Origin: Furfurilactobacillus milii | GTDB taxonomy: Bacteria; Bacillota; Bacilli; Lactobacillales; Lactobacillaceae | NCBI RefSeq assembly: GCF_021654115.1 | Contig: NZ_JAIWJF010000003.1 | Location: forward strand, 186,001-250,000 | Direction of reading: 5' to 3' | Length of the DNA stretch: 64,000 nucleotides | The notes under the pieces: generated by a model | What the model was told of the DNA's origin: nothing | Database searches by the model: none | What the model saw: only the letters and a program-made list of their open reading frames with translations | Shown: positions 1 through 8,484 of the stretch, piece after piece | How positions within the stretch are numbered: the first letter of the stretch is position 1 | Layout of the letters: every line of letters starts with the position of its first letter | Position numbers and translations under genes: made by a program

Positions 1-204
1 GTTTTGGGTAGGAGATTGGCTAGCTGTTGTCTGGCTTTGATGGTGCCAGAAGGGCAGTTTGACAATTCCAAATCCCGTGATCAGAGTGAAGATGACGACG
101 AGGGCCGTCGCAAACTTCCAGGTACCATAGTTTTGAATCGAATTAAGTAAGTAAAAAATGGCCAGAATTAATGCAATTCCACCGAAAATGGCTAAGAAAA
201 TCAT
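1..204 (-). CDS. Partial small membrane protein, function unknown
   Basis: Reading the minus strand from an ATG at 204 gives 68 codons that run off the left edge, so the C-terminus is missing. The start follows an AGAGGT ribosome site. The visible part has two hydrophobic stretches (about residues 1-20 and 29-48), the first starting MIFLAIFGGIALILAIF, then a polar Ser/Thr/Gln-rich segment. This looks like a small membrane-anchored protein with an exposed tail. I do not recognise the family, and the missing end could carry an extracellular domain. Confidence 0.6.
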   Translation of the reverse strand, partial: MIFLAIFGGIALILAIFYLLNSIQNYGTWKFATALVVIFTLITGFGIVKLPFWHHQSQTTASQSPTQN

Positions 205-403
205 GAAGATAACCTCTTTTTCTCTGTCGTGATGTCTCCTATTCTACCATTGCAACTGATGAATGAAAAAGCGATATTGATTATCCATAATAAAATTCGT
301 ATGATAATCATAAATAAAAATATTGCATTCAAAGAAAACGTGCGTTACACTATCCATAATCGAAACACGGAGAAGAAGTGAATGATTTCAAGGAGGACCT
401 ATT

Positions 404-652
404 ATGACAGCAACTCTAGGCCAAGGCAGTATAGTTCGATGTTCAAAATGCGACGATTTACAAAAGCCCTTTTTGGGTAAAGTACTTGAACACTTAGCAC
501 ATCACGTCATTGTACAAATTATTAATTTTGATCCGATTGACCGCTACATGGTAGATGTATTAGACGGGCAGGTGACTTTAAAAACGGAACAAGTACGTCC
601 GTTAAGGATGATCAAAATCAATCCGCGTTCTGAGAGAACATCGCGTGGCTAA
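404..652 (+). CDS. Conserved-looking 82-aa protein of unknown function
   Basis: An 82-residue basic protein starts at ATG 404 behind a strong AAGGAGGACC ribosome site. It has one CxxC pair (CSKC, about residues 14-17), too little for a zinc site unless it dimerises. The middle alternates hydrophobic and polar residues as in a small beta-rich fold, and the tail is Arg-rich. No transmembrane segment or signal peptide is visible. It is monocistronic: about 150 bases of AT-rich spacer separate it from the deoxyribosyltransferase gene. I do not recognise the family. The good ribosome site supports it being real. Confidence 0.6.
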   Translation: MTATLGQGSIVRCSKCDDLQKPFLGKVLEHLAHHVIVQIINFDPIDRYMVDVLDGQVTLKTEQVRPLRMIKINPRSERTSRG

Positions 653-745
653 AAGATCATTGTTCACATTTTTGACAACAAACATCGAATTAATAAAGAC
701 TTGAACAGATATAAAGTTCCATTTGTGAACATAATCGAATTTTAA

Positions 746-775
746 TTGTATGATTGTTCATTTTTGCCGTATAAT
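746..775 (+). promoter_or_regulatory. Probable promoter of the deoxyribosyltransferase gene
   Basis: A perfect -10 TATAAT (770-775) lies 18 bases after TTGTAT (746-751), 30 bases before the GTG start. Upstream, TGTTCAC (661-667) and GTGAACA (725-731) form a distant inverted repeat, and a TTGTTCA-ATTTTTG-type motif occurs twice (around 660 and 755). These could be operator elements, but no regulator can be assigned. Confidence 0.5.
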
Positions 776-805
776 TAGTGCATCAATTCGAGGAGGAATC
801 ATCCT

Positions 806-1246
806 GTGAAATCTATTTATTTAGCCAGCCCTTTTTTTGACAATGACCAAATTGATCGTGTCAAACGTGTCGAACAGGCTCTAGCGGATAATAAAACCGT
901 TGGCGATGTGTTTAGCCCACGAAAGTCTCAATTCCCTGAATTAACTTTTGGCAGTCCAGAATGGCAGTCGACAGCATATAAGCACGATTTGGATCATTTA
1001 AACGATGCTGATATTGTTGTCGCTGTTAGTGACTTTACAGAAGATTCCGTTGATAGCGGGACAGCCTTTGAAATTGGTTATGCCGTGGCCAAAGGTAAGA
1101 CGGTAGTACTAGTTCATGAAAAAACGGGCCTAGTTAATTTGATGTTGGCTCAAGGCGCAAAAACATATGTTGAGCATGCTGAAGAATTGGCAGCACTTAA
1201 CTTTGATCAATTGCCAGAGCAACGTTACGTTGGTGAAGTTCAGTAG
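806..1246 (+). CDS. ntd: Nucleoside 2-deoxyribosyltransferase
   Basis: This cytosolic salvage enzyme moves 2-deoxyribose between purine and pyrimidine bases and is characteristic of lactobacilli. The 146-residue protein starts YLASPFF, the N-terminal nucleotide-binding strand and loop of the family. It carries DADIVVAV (about 67-74) and the signature DSGTAFEIGYA, whose Glu89 corresponds to the catalytic nucleophile (Glu98 of the L. leichmannii enzyme). Length is slightly below the usual 150-160. The start is GTG 806, with AGGAGG at 791-796. The gene stands alone and converges on lexA across a shared terminator. Confidence 0.9.
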   Translation: MKSIYLASPFFDNDQIDRVKRVEQALADNKTVGDVFSPRKSQFPELTFGSPEWQSTAYKHDLDHLNDADIVVAVSDFTEDSVDSGTAFEIGYAVAKGKTVVLVHEKTGLVNLMLAQGAKTYVEHAEELAALNFDQLPEQRYVGEVQ

Positions 1247-1410
1247 AAGTTTCTGCCTAGGAAGCACTTGCTGTGGTAATGGCGATTATTTTTATTAAGG
1301 TACAGCAAACAGTGAAAATAAGCCGACTTGTACAGATTTAGCCAGCAAACAAATTGTTGCTTGTCATGTGCGATGAGAGGCGGCCTATGTAAGAGGTCAG
1401 ACAAAAAAAC

Positions 1411-1451
1411 TGAGGTTTAACCACTCATTTGTGGTTAAACCTCATTTTTTT
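1411..1451. terminator. Bidirectional terminator between ntd and lexA
   Basis: A perfect 14-bp stem (TGAGGTTTAACCAC at 1411-1424 with its complement at 1431-1444) has a 6-base loop. Seven Ts follow on the plus strand (1445-1451), and seven As precede it (about 1403-1409), giving a U-run on the minus transcript. It serves both convergent genes. Confidence 0.9.
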
Positions 1452-1468
1452 CTGCCGTAATTTTGACA

Positions 1469-2098
1469 TTAATAAACTGAATCACGATAGAGACCAACAA
1501 CTTTACCTAAAATTGTGACATTGTTCAAAATAATAGGGGCCATGTTATCGTTCTCAGGTTGGAGCCGATAGTGATCAGACTCTTTAAAGAAACGTTTGCA
1601 GGTGGCTTCATTTTCATCGGTCATTGCAATAACAATATCCCCATTGTCGGCGTTTTGTTGACGTCGAACAATGACACGATCACCGGTGAGAATTCCCATA
1701 TTAATCATACTGTCTCCACGAATGGTAAGCATAAAGAGGTCGCCATCATATTCGGTTAGCTCTGGTGGAACCGGGAAATAGTCGGTAGCATCTTGGACTG
1801 CTAAGATTGGTTCGCCAGCAGCAACGACACCTAAGACTGGAATTTCGTTTGGTGTCGTTGACACGCCAAGCGTTTGCAAACCAGCGTCCGTTAGTTCAAT
1901 GGCGCGTGGTTTAGTAGGATCCTTAACCAGCAATCCTTTTTTTTGTAAACGATCAATATGTCCATGAACTGTAGAAGTAGAGGATAAATCAACTGCTTCA
2001 CCAATTTCACGAACGGTCGGCGGATAACCTTTTTCATTAACACGTTCATAGATAAAGCGGAGTACCGCAATTTGTTTGCTTTCGGAACTTCTTGACAT
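1469..2098 (-). CDS. lexA: LexA, SOS-response repressor
   Basis: LexA represses DNA-damage genes and cleaves itself when RecA filaments form. The 209-residue protein has an N-terminal winged helix (1-70) and a C-terminal S24 peptidase domain. The Ala-Gly cleavage site is at about 94-95 in VVAAGEP, the catalytic serine is Ser130 in GDSM and the catalytic lysine is Lys168 in ATCKRF. The start chosen is ATG 2098, which puts GAGG 11 bases upstream; a GTG at 2110 would add four residues but lies on the ribosome site. It is divergent from ynzC, and LexA-like boxes between the two genes suggest autoregulation. Confidence 0.95.
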   Translation of the reverse strand: MSRSSESKQIAVLRFIYERVNEKGYPPTVREIGEAVDLSSTSTVHGHIDRLQKKGLLVKDPTKPRAIELTDAGLQTLGVSTTPNEIPVLGVVAAGEPILAVQDATDYFPVPPELTEYDGDLFMLTIRGDSMINMGILTGDRVIVRRQQNADNGDIVIAMTDENEATCKRFFKESDHYRLQPENDNMAPIILNNVTILGKVVGLYRDSVY

Positions 2099-2124
2099 GT
2101 TCGTCAACACCTCGTCTTATTTTT

Positions 2125-2184
2125 GCGTAGCCGCGAACAAATGTGAAAACGTGTTCGTGGTGGGTCCGGTTGGCGGAGCTACGC
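2125..2184. promoter_or_regulatory. lexA leader: overlapping LexA-like boxes inside an inverted repeat
   Basis: Two 14-mers resemble the Gram-positive SOS box CGAACRNRYGTTYG: 2134-2147 (11 of 14) and 2144-2157 (12 of 14). They are offset by 10 bases, about one helical turn, and together form CGAACA-N12-TGTTCG. This is flanked by GCGTAGC (2125-2131) and GCTACGC (2178-2184), which can pair. The block lies between the proposed lexA promoter and start codon, so it would be in the lexA leader. LexA occupancy here is inferred. Confidence 0.5.
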
Positions 2185-2225
2185 GATTTTGATAGTTAAA
2201 ACTTAGCACATTTTTTGCTCTCGGT

Positions 2226-2239
2226 CAAACAAATGTTCG
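2226..2239. promoter_or_regulatory. LexA (SOS) box
   Basis: CAAACAAATGTTCG matches 13 of 14 positions of CGAACRNRYGTTYG. On the minus strand it abuts and overlaps a -35 TTGACC, which with a 17-base spacer leads to TAAGTT, the likely lexA promoter. The same box sits about 15 bases upstream of the ynzC -35 region, so one LexA dimer could control both genes. Confidence 0.75.
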
Positions 2240-2254
2240 CTTTACTGCAAATCT

Positions 2255-2284
2255 TTTCCACTTTTTGGCTTCTTCTTGTATAAT
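2255..2284 (+). promoter_or_regulatory. Promoter of ynzC-yneF
   Basis: TTTCCA (2255-2260), an 18-base spacer and a perfect TATAAT (2279-2284) lie about 45 bases before the ynzC start and just downstream of the best LexA box. Confidence 0.6.
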
Positions 2285-2328
2285 GGTCAGTCGAAGCCTT
2301 GGATAAATGATAAGGAGGGGCAGAATCA

Positions 2329-2568
2329 ATGGAATCAGAAAAATTACGTGCCCGGATTAATGAACTTGCTCATAAACAAAAGACAACGGGACTGACCGAT
2401 GAAGAGAAAGTTGAACAAAAGAAACTTCGCGAGGCCTTTTTAGCCAACTTTAGAAAGGCGTTCCGGTCACAAGTTGAAATGATGCAAGTATTCGACAAGG
2501 ACGGTAAAGAAGTTACGCCAGAAAAAGTGAAGGATGTTCAACGCAAAAAAGGTTTGCGAGACGATTAA
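2329..2568 (+). CDS. ynzC: DUF896 / YnzC family protein
   Basis: This 79-residue, highly charged, mostly helical protein matches the YnzC (UPF0291, DUF896) family: an N-terminal helical hairpin (ARINELAHKQKTTGLTDEE) followed by LREAFLANFRKAFRSQVE. The molecular role is unknown. In Bacillus subtilis ynzC lies in the yneA-yneB-ynzC operon opposite lexA and is SOS-induced. Here it is directly opposite lexA with a LexA box between, and yneA and yneB are absent from this spot. Start ATG 2329 follows AAGGAGGGG. Confidence 0.88.
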   Translation: MESEKLRARINELAHKQKTTGLTDEEKVEQKKLREAFLANFRKAFRSQVEMMQVFDKDGKEVTPEKVKDVQRKKGLRDD

Positions 2569-2658
2569 TTTGCTTTTTTGGCATTAAAGGGTTTTCAAGC
2601 GCGTTGATGTTGTGTAGTATTATTTAATGTAATTCATCTATGGAAGGAGGTTATTTCG

Positions 2659-2883
2659 ATGTCAACAGGGTTGTGGATTCTAATCGTTATTTTAGCGGCA
2701 GTCGCCGGTGTTGTTGGTGGCTTCTTCTTTGCGCGCCGCTACATGCAAAACTACCTTAAGAATAATCCTCCGATTACTGAAGAAATGCTACGGACGATGA
2801 TGCTGCAAATGGGGCAAAAGCCTTCTGAAAAGAAGTTGAAGCAAATGCTGTCAACCATGCAGAGTCAAGCACGAAAGGGCTAA
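2659..2883 (+). CDS. yneF: YneF family (UPF0154) membrane protein
   Basis: This 74-residue protein has one N-terminal transmembrane helix (about residues 4-24, [19 protein letters not shown]) followed by the family's soluble segment with [13 protein letters not shown] and a Met/Gln/Lys-rich tail. The molecular function is unknown; the family is conserved in Firmicutes. ATG 2659 follows GGAAGGAGG. It is 90 bases after ynzC and probably co-transcribed, with a terminator right after it. Confidence 0.9.
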   Translation: MSTGLWILIVILAAVAGVVGGFFFARRYMQNYLKNNPPITEEMLRTMMLQMGQKPSEKKLKQMLSTMQSQARKG

Positions 2884-2904
2884 TTCTGATTAATGTAATT
2901 GATT

Positions 2905-2935
2905 AAACGGGCTGGATTACTCCTGCCCGTTTTTT
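2905..2935 (+). terminator. Terminator after yneF
   Basis: An 8-bp stem AAACGGGC (2905-2912) / GCCCGTTT (2925-2932) with a U-run from 2930 to 2935. Confidence 0.85.
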
Positions 2936-2980
2936 ATATTCTTTTTTAAATTGTGCGTTATTGGAAAGTTGGTGACCTTG

Positions 2981-4732
2981 GTGTCGATTTTTAGAAAACT
3001 TGCTTGGTACTTTAAGGCTGAGCGACGAACATATTTTTGGGGTGTGATTGGTTTACTGTTAACCGCCTTACTGGGCATCATTCCGCCAAGAATTATTGGT
3101 ATGTTGGTTGATTTAATGGATAAGCGTACGCTGACTGCTGGAAAACTTGTTCTAGCCCTTGGTGTCATGACTGTTACGGCCCTGTTAGCATACGCAGCCC
3201 GTTTTTTGTGGCGGACGGCTATTTGGGGAGGTGCAGCTAATCTCGAACGAACACTACGAGAGCGGCTATACTGGCATTTTATGCAAATGGATACCGCTTT
3301 TTACCAACGGTATCGAACTGGCGATTTGATGGCCCATGCGACCAATGATCTATCGGCCGTCCAACGAGTTGCTGGTGGCGGGATCCTTCAGTTTGCCGAT
3401 TCCATTATCACGGGTGGTACCACATTGATTGCCATGATGATCATGGTTAATTGGCGGCTCACTATTTTAGCCGTCCTGCCATTGCCGTTGATTGCGATTG
3501 TGGCTCGGTATGTGGGAACGAAAATTCATGTGGCCTTTGGCGAGTCACAGGCCGCTTTTTCTCGTTTAAACAACAAGGCCCAAGAGAGTATTGAAGGCAT
3601 TAAGGTTATTAAAACATTAGGTCAAGAAAAACAGGATGAAGCGGATTTTGAAGGGCAGGTTCAGGACACCATCAAAATCAACAGATACACCAATTTCTTG
3701 GATGCGATGTTTGATCCATTGATTACAGTGATTATTGGTTTGTCTTACGTGGCGACAATTGTCTTAGGCGGTCGATATGTCACCAGTGGGGTGATCTCAC
3801 TTGGACAATTGGTGACGTTCATTGCCTACGTTGGTATGCTAGTTTGGCCAATGTTTGCAATTGGTCAACTATTCAACACTATGGAACGTGGGAACGCTTC
3901 CTATGACCGGGTTAACTTTTTATTGCACGAAAAGTCTAGCATCGTTGAAAAAACGGATGGGATTAAACAGCCAGCAACAGGCACCATTAATTTTGATGTC
4001 AAGGCATTTAACTATCCTGATGAGAAGCAACCACGGTTGACAAATGTTGATTTTTCTTTGCCTACGGGTCACACATTGGGCATCGTTGGCCGTGTTGGGG
4101 CCGGCAAGTCGTCCATTATTAAGTTACTTCTACGTCAGTTTGACGATTATCAAGGCACGATTAAAATGGGTGGTCATGATATTCGTGATTACACGTTGGA
4201 TGCTTATATTCGTTCTATTGGTTACGTGCCACAGGATAGTTTTTTGTTTTCAGCTTCTGTGAAAGGCAACATTGCTTTTGCAAACCCTGATTTGAGTGAT
4301 CAAGACATTGAAAATGCTGCTTACACGGCTGCGTTTGATACCGAGGTTAGTAACATGCCGGACGGTTATCAAACGGAAATTGGCGAAGAAGGGGTCTCAC
4401 TGTCTGGTGGTCAAAAACAGCGGTTAGCTATTGCCAGAGCGTTAGTGATCGATCCTGAGGTATTGATTTTGGATGATGCGTTGTCGGCGGTTGATGCCAA
4501 AACTGAGGCTCAAATTCTTGAACGTTTGGGTATTAACCGAGCTGGCAAGACAACGATTATTGCCGCGCATCGTTTAAGTTCGGTTGTTAATGCTGATGAA
4601 ATTTTAGTGATGACGGATGGGCATATTAGCGAACGAGGCACCCATGCCGAACTGATGGCCCAAAATGGTTGGTACAAACGAATGTACGACCAGCAGCAAT
4701 TGTCAGATTCGATTGGAGGTGGCAATGATTAA
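2981..4732 (+). CDS. Heterodimeric multidrug-type ABC exporter, subunit with degenerate Walker B
   Basis: This is one half of an ABC exporter: a six-helix membrane domain (about 1-310) fused to an ATPase domain. Walker A is GRVGAGKSS (about 369), the signature LSGGQKQR is intact, and Walker B reads LILDDALSA, with Asp where the catalytic Glu normally stands. The H-loop is AAHRLSS. That pattern marks the degenerate-site subunit of BmrC/LmrC-type heterodimers. The partner follows with a 1-base overlap. The start is uncertain: GTG 2981 is chosen because SIFRKLAWYFK begins homologues, but TTG 2978, GTG 2972 or TTG 2951 are possible. The substrate cannot be predicted. Confidence 0.9.
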   Translation: MSIFRKLAWYFKAERRTYFWGVIGLLLTALLGIIPPRIIGMLVDLMDKRTLTAGKLVLALGVMTVTALLAYAARFLWRTAIWGGAANLERTLRERLYWHFMQMDTAFYQRYRTGDLMAHATNDLSAVQRVAGGGILQFADSIITGGTTLIAMMIMVNWRLTILAVLPLPLIAIVARYVGTKIHVAFGESQAAFSRLNNKAQESIEGIKVIKTLGQEKQDEADFEGQVQDTIKINRYTNFLDAMFDPLITVIIGLSYVATIVLGGRYVTSGVISLGQLVTFIAYVGMLVWPMFAIGQLFNTMERGNASYDRVNFLLHEKSSIVEKTDGIKQPATGTINFDVKAFNYPDEKQPRLTNVDFSLPTGHTLGIVGRVGAGKSSIIKLLLRQFDDYQGTIKMGGHDIRDYTLDAYIRSIGYVPQDSFLFSASVKGNIAFANPDLSDQDIENAAYTAAFDTEVSNMPDGYQTEIGEEGVSLSGGQKQRLAIARALVIDPEVLILDDALSAVDAKTEAQILERLGINRAGKTTIIAAHRLSSVVNADEILVMTDGHISERGTHAELMAQNGWYKRMYDQQQLSDSIGGGND

Positions 4733-6582
4733 TGGCACAAAATAATCATGAGTCGGTCTGGGCTCGAAGTATGTCGATGAAAGAACAGACAACTGTTATT
4801 AAGCGTTTATTACCTTATGCGGCACCCTATAAATGGGACTTCATCTGGGCAATTGTCTTTGCCTTTTTGGTTAGTTTAATTAATGTATTGTTGCCAAAGT
4901 TGATGTCGACGTATATGGATCAGTATTTAAGGGTGCATAATTCAGGATTGCGCGTTGTCCTCTTTTTTGCCGGATTTTATTTTCTTGGGACGATTATCAA
5001 AGCAATTTTTCAGTTTGGTCAGGAATTCTTGTATGCCATGGGTGGCGAACGGATGCTTGAAAATGTGCGTGTTAAGATGTTCCGTAAGCTCCACACACTT
5101 GGAATGCGCTACTTTGACCAAGTACCGGCCGGATCAATATTATCGCGACTAACGAATGATACGATGTCATTTCAGACATTCTGGGCACTGTTTGCTGCCG
5201 CTATTGTGGCGTTGTTCTCAGTGATTACATCGTTTTATGCCATGTACCGAACAAACGTTAAAGTTTCGCTGGTTGTACTGGCTTTCTTACCGATATTAAT
5301 TTTTGCGATTTGGTATTATCAGCATTTTAGTAGTCGGGTCTATCGGTCTATGCGTGAACGACTGAGTGAACTGAACGCTAAACTAGCAGAGTCCATTAAC
5401 GGAATTGCGGTGATTCAGGAATTTCGCCAGGAACACCGAATGAACAGTGAATTTGAACAAACCAATCAAGCCTATTTTGATACAAGGCGGGCAATGATTC
5501 GTACCAATTCACTATTACTTGGCCCAATTATTGATTTACTGTTTGCTCTGGGTGAAGTTGCCGTCCTATGGATGTTTGGTATCGATGCATTTCATCACTT
5601 TGTTCTTGCAGGTACGATTTATGCGTTTGTTCAATACCTTAGCAATTTTTACAATCCGATGGCGAACATGATGGATTCGCTCTCCGACTTCCAAGACGGT
5701 ATTGTTGCCGGTTCACGGGTTTTGCGGGTGATGGATGATCAAACACTCGCGCCACAACAACATCCAGTTGAAGGTGCTAAAATTACTAGAGGGAAAATCG
5801 AGTTTAAACACGTTAACTTTAGTTATGATGGTGAACATGATGTGTTACACGACGTTTCCTTCACCGTTGAGCCAGGACAGACGGTTGCGTTGGTTGGTCA
5901 CACGGGTTCTGGTAAATCTTCAACGATAAATGTTTTGATGCGGTTTTATGAATTTGGTTCAGGCCAAGTTTTGATTGATGATCGTGACATCCGGGATTAC
6001 AGTATGACTGAATTGCGTCAACGTTTTGGGCTTGTTCTTCAGGACTCGTTTATGTTTTACGGCGACATTGCGTCAAACATCCGCATGTTTGACGACAATA
6101 TCAGTGATCAACAAGTTGAAGACGCCGCGCGTTTTGTGTCGGCAGATCGTTTTATTGATCAATTGCCTGACAAATATCATGCCCGTGTCATTGAACGTGG
6201 TGCCAGCTATTCCGGTGGTCAGCGACAACTGTTGTCGTTTGCACGCACGGTGGCACATAATCCAAAGGTTCTTATCTTGGATGAGGCAACGGCTGACATC
6301 GACACAGAAACTGAAGCACTTATTCAAGACGGTCTTCAAAAATTGCAAAGTGGGCGGACCACGATTGCAATTGCGCACCGGCTGTCAACGATTAGAAATG
6401 CTGATCAAATTTTGGTACTGGATCAAGGTCGAATCGTTGAGCGAGGCACGCATGATGATTTGCTGGCTAAGCGAGGGCGCTACTATGATATGTACAGGTT
6501 GCAAACAGCAGTTGATGCAGATCAACGTGAGGCACTACTTAACAGCGAAGAAAATGATCCCAGCGCTGAGCCTCAGGCTTGA
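4732..6582 (+). CDS. Heterodimeric multidrug-type ABC exporter, catalytic subunit
   Basis: The second exporter half, 616 residues: a membrane domain (about 35-330) and an ATPase domain with Walker A GHTGSGKSS (about 388), an altered signature YSGGQRQ and a canonical Walker B LILDEATADID with the catalytic Glu. It therefore pairs its catalytic Walker B with the intact signature of the upstream subunit, giving one active and one degenerate ATP site. The ATG overlaps the upstream TAA by one base (TAATG), and GGAGGTGG at 4715-4722 is the ribosome site, which indicates translational coupling. A polar acidic C-terminal tail follows. Confidence 0.93.
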   Translation: MAQNNHESVWARSMSMKEQTTVIKRLLPYAAPYKWDFIWAIVFAFLVSLINVLLPKLMSTYMDQYLRVHNSGLRVVLFFAGFYFLGTIIKAIFQFGQEFLYAMGGERMLENVRVKMFRKLHTLGMRYFDQVPAGSILSRLTNDTMSFQTFWALFAAAIVALFSVITSFYAMYRTNVKVSLVVLAFLPILIFAIWYYQHFSSRVYRSMRERLSELNAKLAESINGIAVIQEFRQEHRMNSEFEQTNQAYFDTRRAMIRTNSLLLGPIIDLLFALGEVAVLWMFGIDAFHHFVLAGTIYAFVQYLSNFYNPMANMMDSLSDFQDGIVAGSRVLRVMDDQTLAPQQHPVEGAKITRGKIEFKHVNFSYDGEHDVLHDVSFTVEPGQTVALVGHTGSGKSSTINVLMRFYEFGSGQVLIDDRDIRDYSMTELRQRFGLVLQDSFMFYGDIASNIRMFDDNISDQQVEDAARFVSADRFIDQLPDKYHARVIERGASYSGGQRQLLSFARTVAHNPKVLILDEATADIDTETEALIQDGLQKLQSGRTTIAIAHRLSTIRNADQILVLDQGRIVERGTHDDLLAKRGRYYDMYRLQTAVDADQREALLNSEENDPSAEPQA

Positions 6583-6628
6583 GTGAAGGTATGAATGAGA
6601 CTGCGCGTTGGATAGGATAAAAATAAAG

Positions 6629-6672
6629 GTGTACTGACGATTCCAAGTCTGGAATCATCAGTACACTTTTTT
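6629..6672 (+). terminator. Terminator after the ABC exporter genes
   Basis: A 17-bp stem with one wobble pair (6629-6645 with 6650-6666), a 4-base loop and six Ts (6667-6672). It may also serve the convergent acyltransferase gene. Confidence 0.9.
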
Positions 6673-6702
6673 AAGGACAATGATTATGTTGTGTTTGGTT
6701 AA

Positions 6703-7437
6703 TTATGATTTACGGTTGTTGTGGACTTCTGGCTTAGTTAACTCTGCCAAATGTTCAGCTTCGACTTTTTCTTCAGTTTTCTCTGCGGCTTGTTTTTGTT
6801 GATATTCTTCATAGAGCTTTTGATTTGGATCCACATAGTGGAAGGACGGATCAATTTCTTTATCCAGAGCATCAAAGGCAGCCTGCATTTGTTGATCAAT
6901 TTGTTGTTGGCCGGCATCATCTGTTTTGAATTTACGGTCAATATAAATCGGTTCACCGAAACTAATTTTGACACGCTTGCGACTGAATAATCCCATAAAT
7001 GTCAATGGCCCTTGATAAACTGTGGGAACCAAAGGAACACCAGCAAGTTTAGCGATGACTGTGGCGCCACCTTTCATTTCACTGGAATGACGAGTGCCAG
7101 AAGGAAAGATGATTGTCGACAGTTCACCTTGCTTTAGAATCTTGACCGGGGTCTTGATGGCTGAAGGACCTGGGTGATCCCGGTCTACCGGATAGGCATT
7201 GGCATGGTTGAGCACAAAACGGATGATTGGATTTTTGAAGAGTTCCTTTTTGGTCATGAACGAGAATTTTCGAGGTGATGCGGCTAGAGCGTAATAAATC
7301 GGATCAAACCAAGTTCGGTGCGGCCCCACAAGAATGTAGGTTCCTTCTGGCAAGCGGTCTTTATGTGTGATTTTTGGTCGCCCGTTAACGATTAGCAGGA
7401 TAATGCGGGCGACAACACGAATAAATGAATAGAACAA
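6703..7437 (-). CDS. plsC: 1-acyl-sn-glycerol-3-phosphate acyltransferase (PlsC family)
   Basis: This membrane-associated enzyme of phospholipid synthesis acylates lysophosphatidate. The 244-residue protein has an N-terminal hydrophobic segment (1-18), the catalytic HRTWFD motif (His40, Asp45; HX4D) and FPSGTR at about 111-116, where most family members have FPEGTR. The Glu-to-Ser change is in the substrate-phosphate motif, so exact specificity is uncertain. A charged Glu/Lys/Gln-rich tail (about 205-244) is extra. The start is TTG 7437 with GGAGG seven bases upstream. It is monocistronic on the minus strand. Confidence 0.85.
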   Translation of the reverse strand: MFYSFIRVVARIILLIVNGRPKITHKDRLPEGTYILVGPHRTWFDPIYYALAASPRKFSFMTKKELFKNPIIRFVLNHANAYPVDRDHPGPSAIKTPVKILKQGELSTIIFPSGTRHSSEMKGGATVIAKLAGVPLVPTVYQGPLTFMGLFSRKRVKISFGEPIYIDRKFKTDDAGQQQIDQQMQAAFDALDKEIDPSFHYVDPNQKLYEEYQQKQAAEKTEEKVEAEHLAELTKPEVHNNRKS

Positions 7438-7723
7438 GGCGGTGCCTCCAAGTCTTAAATGTTTTTAAAAATAGGTAATCTAAAAAGCTGATAATTTAAT
7501 GTGATTGACGTTTCCCGAATGTCGAAACATTGGCCTTAGTTTAAAAAATAAGTTGAAATTCGTCAACCCCGTTGATTACTGACATAAACAAAGCTGGTCG
7601 CCATGGTATTTGGAAATCTACTTGCATTTGCTAGGCTAGACCATAATAATTCTGATAAGAGTATGACGAAGATGACCTTAGAATGCAAGGTTGAAACAGT
7701 CTGTGAAAGAAGTGAACACATTA

Positions 7724-8482
7724 ATGGAACCTAACTTACTGCCAGATGAACGAATTGACCAGTTATATGGTGCCGATATTAAAATTATTCAAAGCAAAAC
7801 CGTTTTTTCATTTTCACTAGATGCGGTTCTACTAGCTGATTTTGCCAATCCCGACAGAACCAGGCGAGGATTAACCGTCGATTTATGTGCGGGCAACGGG
7901 GCGGTCGGTTTGTTTTTCAGTCCTAAAACAAAAGGGCCAATAAAAATGGTTGAGATTCAACCACGTCTAGCCGACATGGCTCGGCGTTCAATTAGTCTTA
8001 ATGGTTTGACTACACGGGCGGAAGTTCTGACAATGGATCTTAAAGATGTGACGGCGGTTATTCGTCCTGATTCGGCTGCGGTCGTGACCTGTAATCCACC
8101 TTATTTCGTTGATGCGCCGACATCTCAAAAAAATCCCAATGAACATTACGCTATTGCAAGGCATGAGCTGACGACAACGTTAGCGGATGTGATTAACGCA
8201 GCCTCAGGATTGCTAAAAATGACCGGCCACGCGTATTTTGTGTTCCGACCAGATCGTTTTTTGGAAATGATGACGCTCCTACAGGCTGCTCGTTTGGCAC
8301 CCAAACGGTTGCAGTTTGTGTACCCCAAACCAGGGCGTGAAGCCAATATGTTCCTAGTGGACGCTATCAAAGACGGCAAAACAAATGGTTTAAAAGTGTT
8401 ACCACCGTTGACTGTGGCCGACAACGAAGGTAAGTATGTTGGTCATGTTCGTGAATTGCTTTACGGAAACGAGGCGCAATAA
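7724..8482 (+). CDS. TrmN6/YabB-type class I methyltransferase (probable tRNA m6A37)
   Basis: An S-adenosylmethionine-dependent methyltransferase of the YabB/TrmN6 family, which in E. coli methylates adenosine 37 of valine tRNA. The 252-residue protein has [12 protein letters not shown] near the N-terminus, the SAM-binding segment [13 protein letters not shown] and the catalytic CNPPYF motif (about 122-127) of amino-adenine methyltransferases. ATG 7724 is chosen because [12 protein letters not shown] aligns with family N-termini; TTG 7691 would add 11 residues. It overlaps nothing and is followed after two bases by the GIY-YIG gene, as in the B. subtilis yabB-yazA pair. Confidence 0.85.
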   Translation: MEPNLLPDERIDQLYGADIKIIQSKTVFSFSLDAVLLADFANPDRTRRGLTVDLCAGNGAVGLFFSPKTKGPIKMVEIQPRLADMARRSISLNGLTTRAEVLTMDLKDVTAVIRPDSAAVVTCNPPYFVDAPTSQKNPNEHYAIARHELTTTLADVINAASGLLKMTGHAYFVFRPDRFLEMMTLLQAARLAPKRLQFVYPKPGREANMFLVDAIKDGKTNGLKVLPPLTVADNEGKYVGHVRELLYGNEAQ

Positions 8483-8484
8483 CA

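Noticed and set aside
281-361. TATCCATAAT present twice upstream of the 82-aa gene
   Set aside because: Two AT-rich 10-mers 70 bases apart are weak evidence for an operator in such AT-rich DNA, and no clear -35/-10 pair could be fixed.
6026-6586. 186-codon open frame over the second ABC gene
   Set aside because: It is a shadow of the ATPase domain with no ribosome site and no recognisable protein features.
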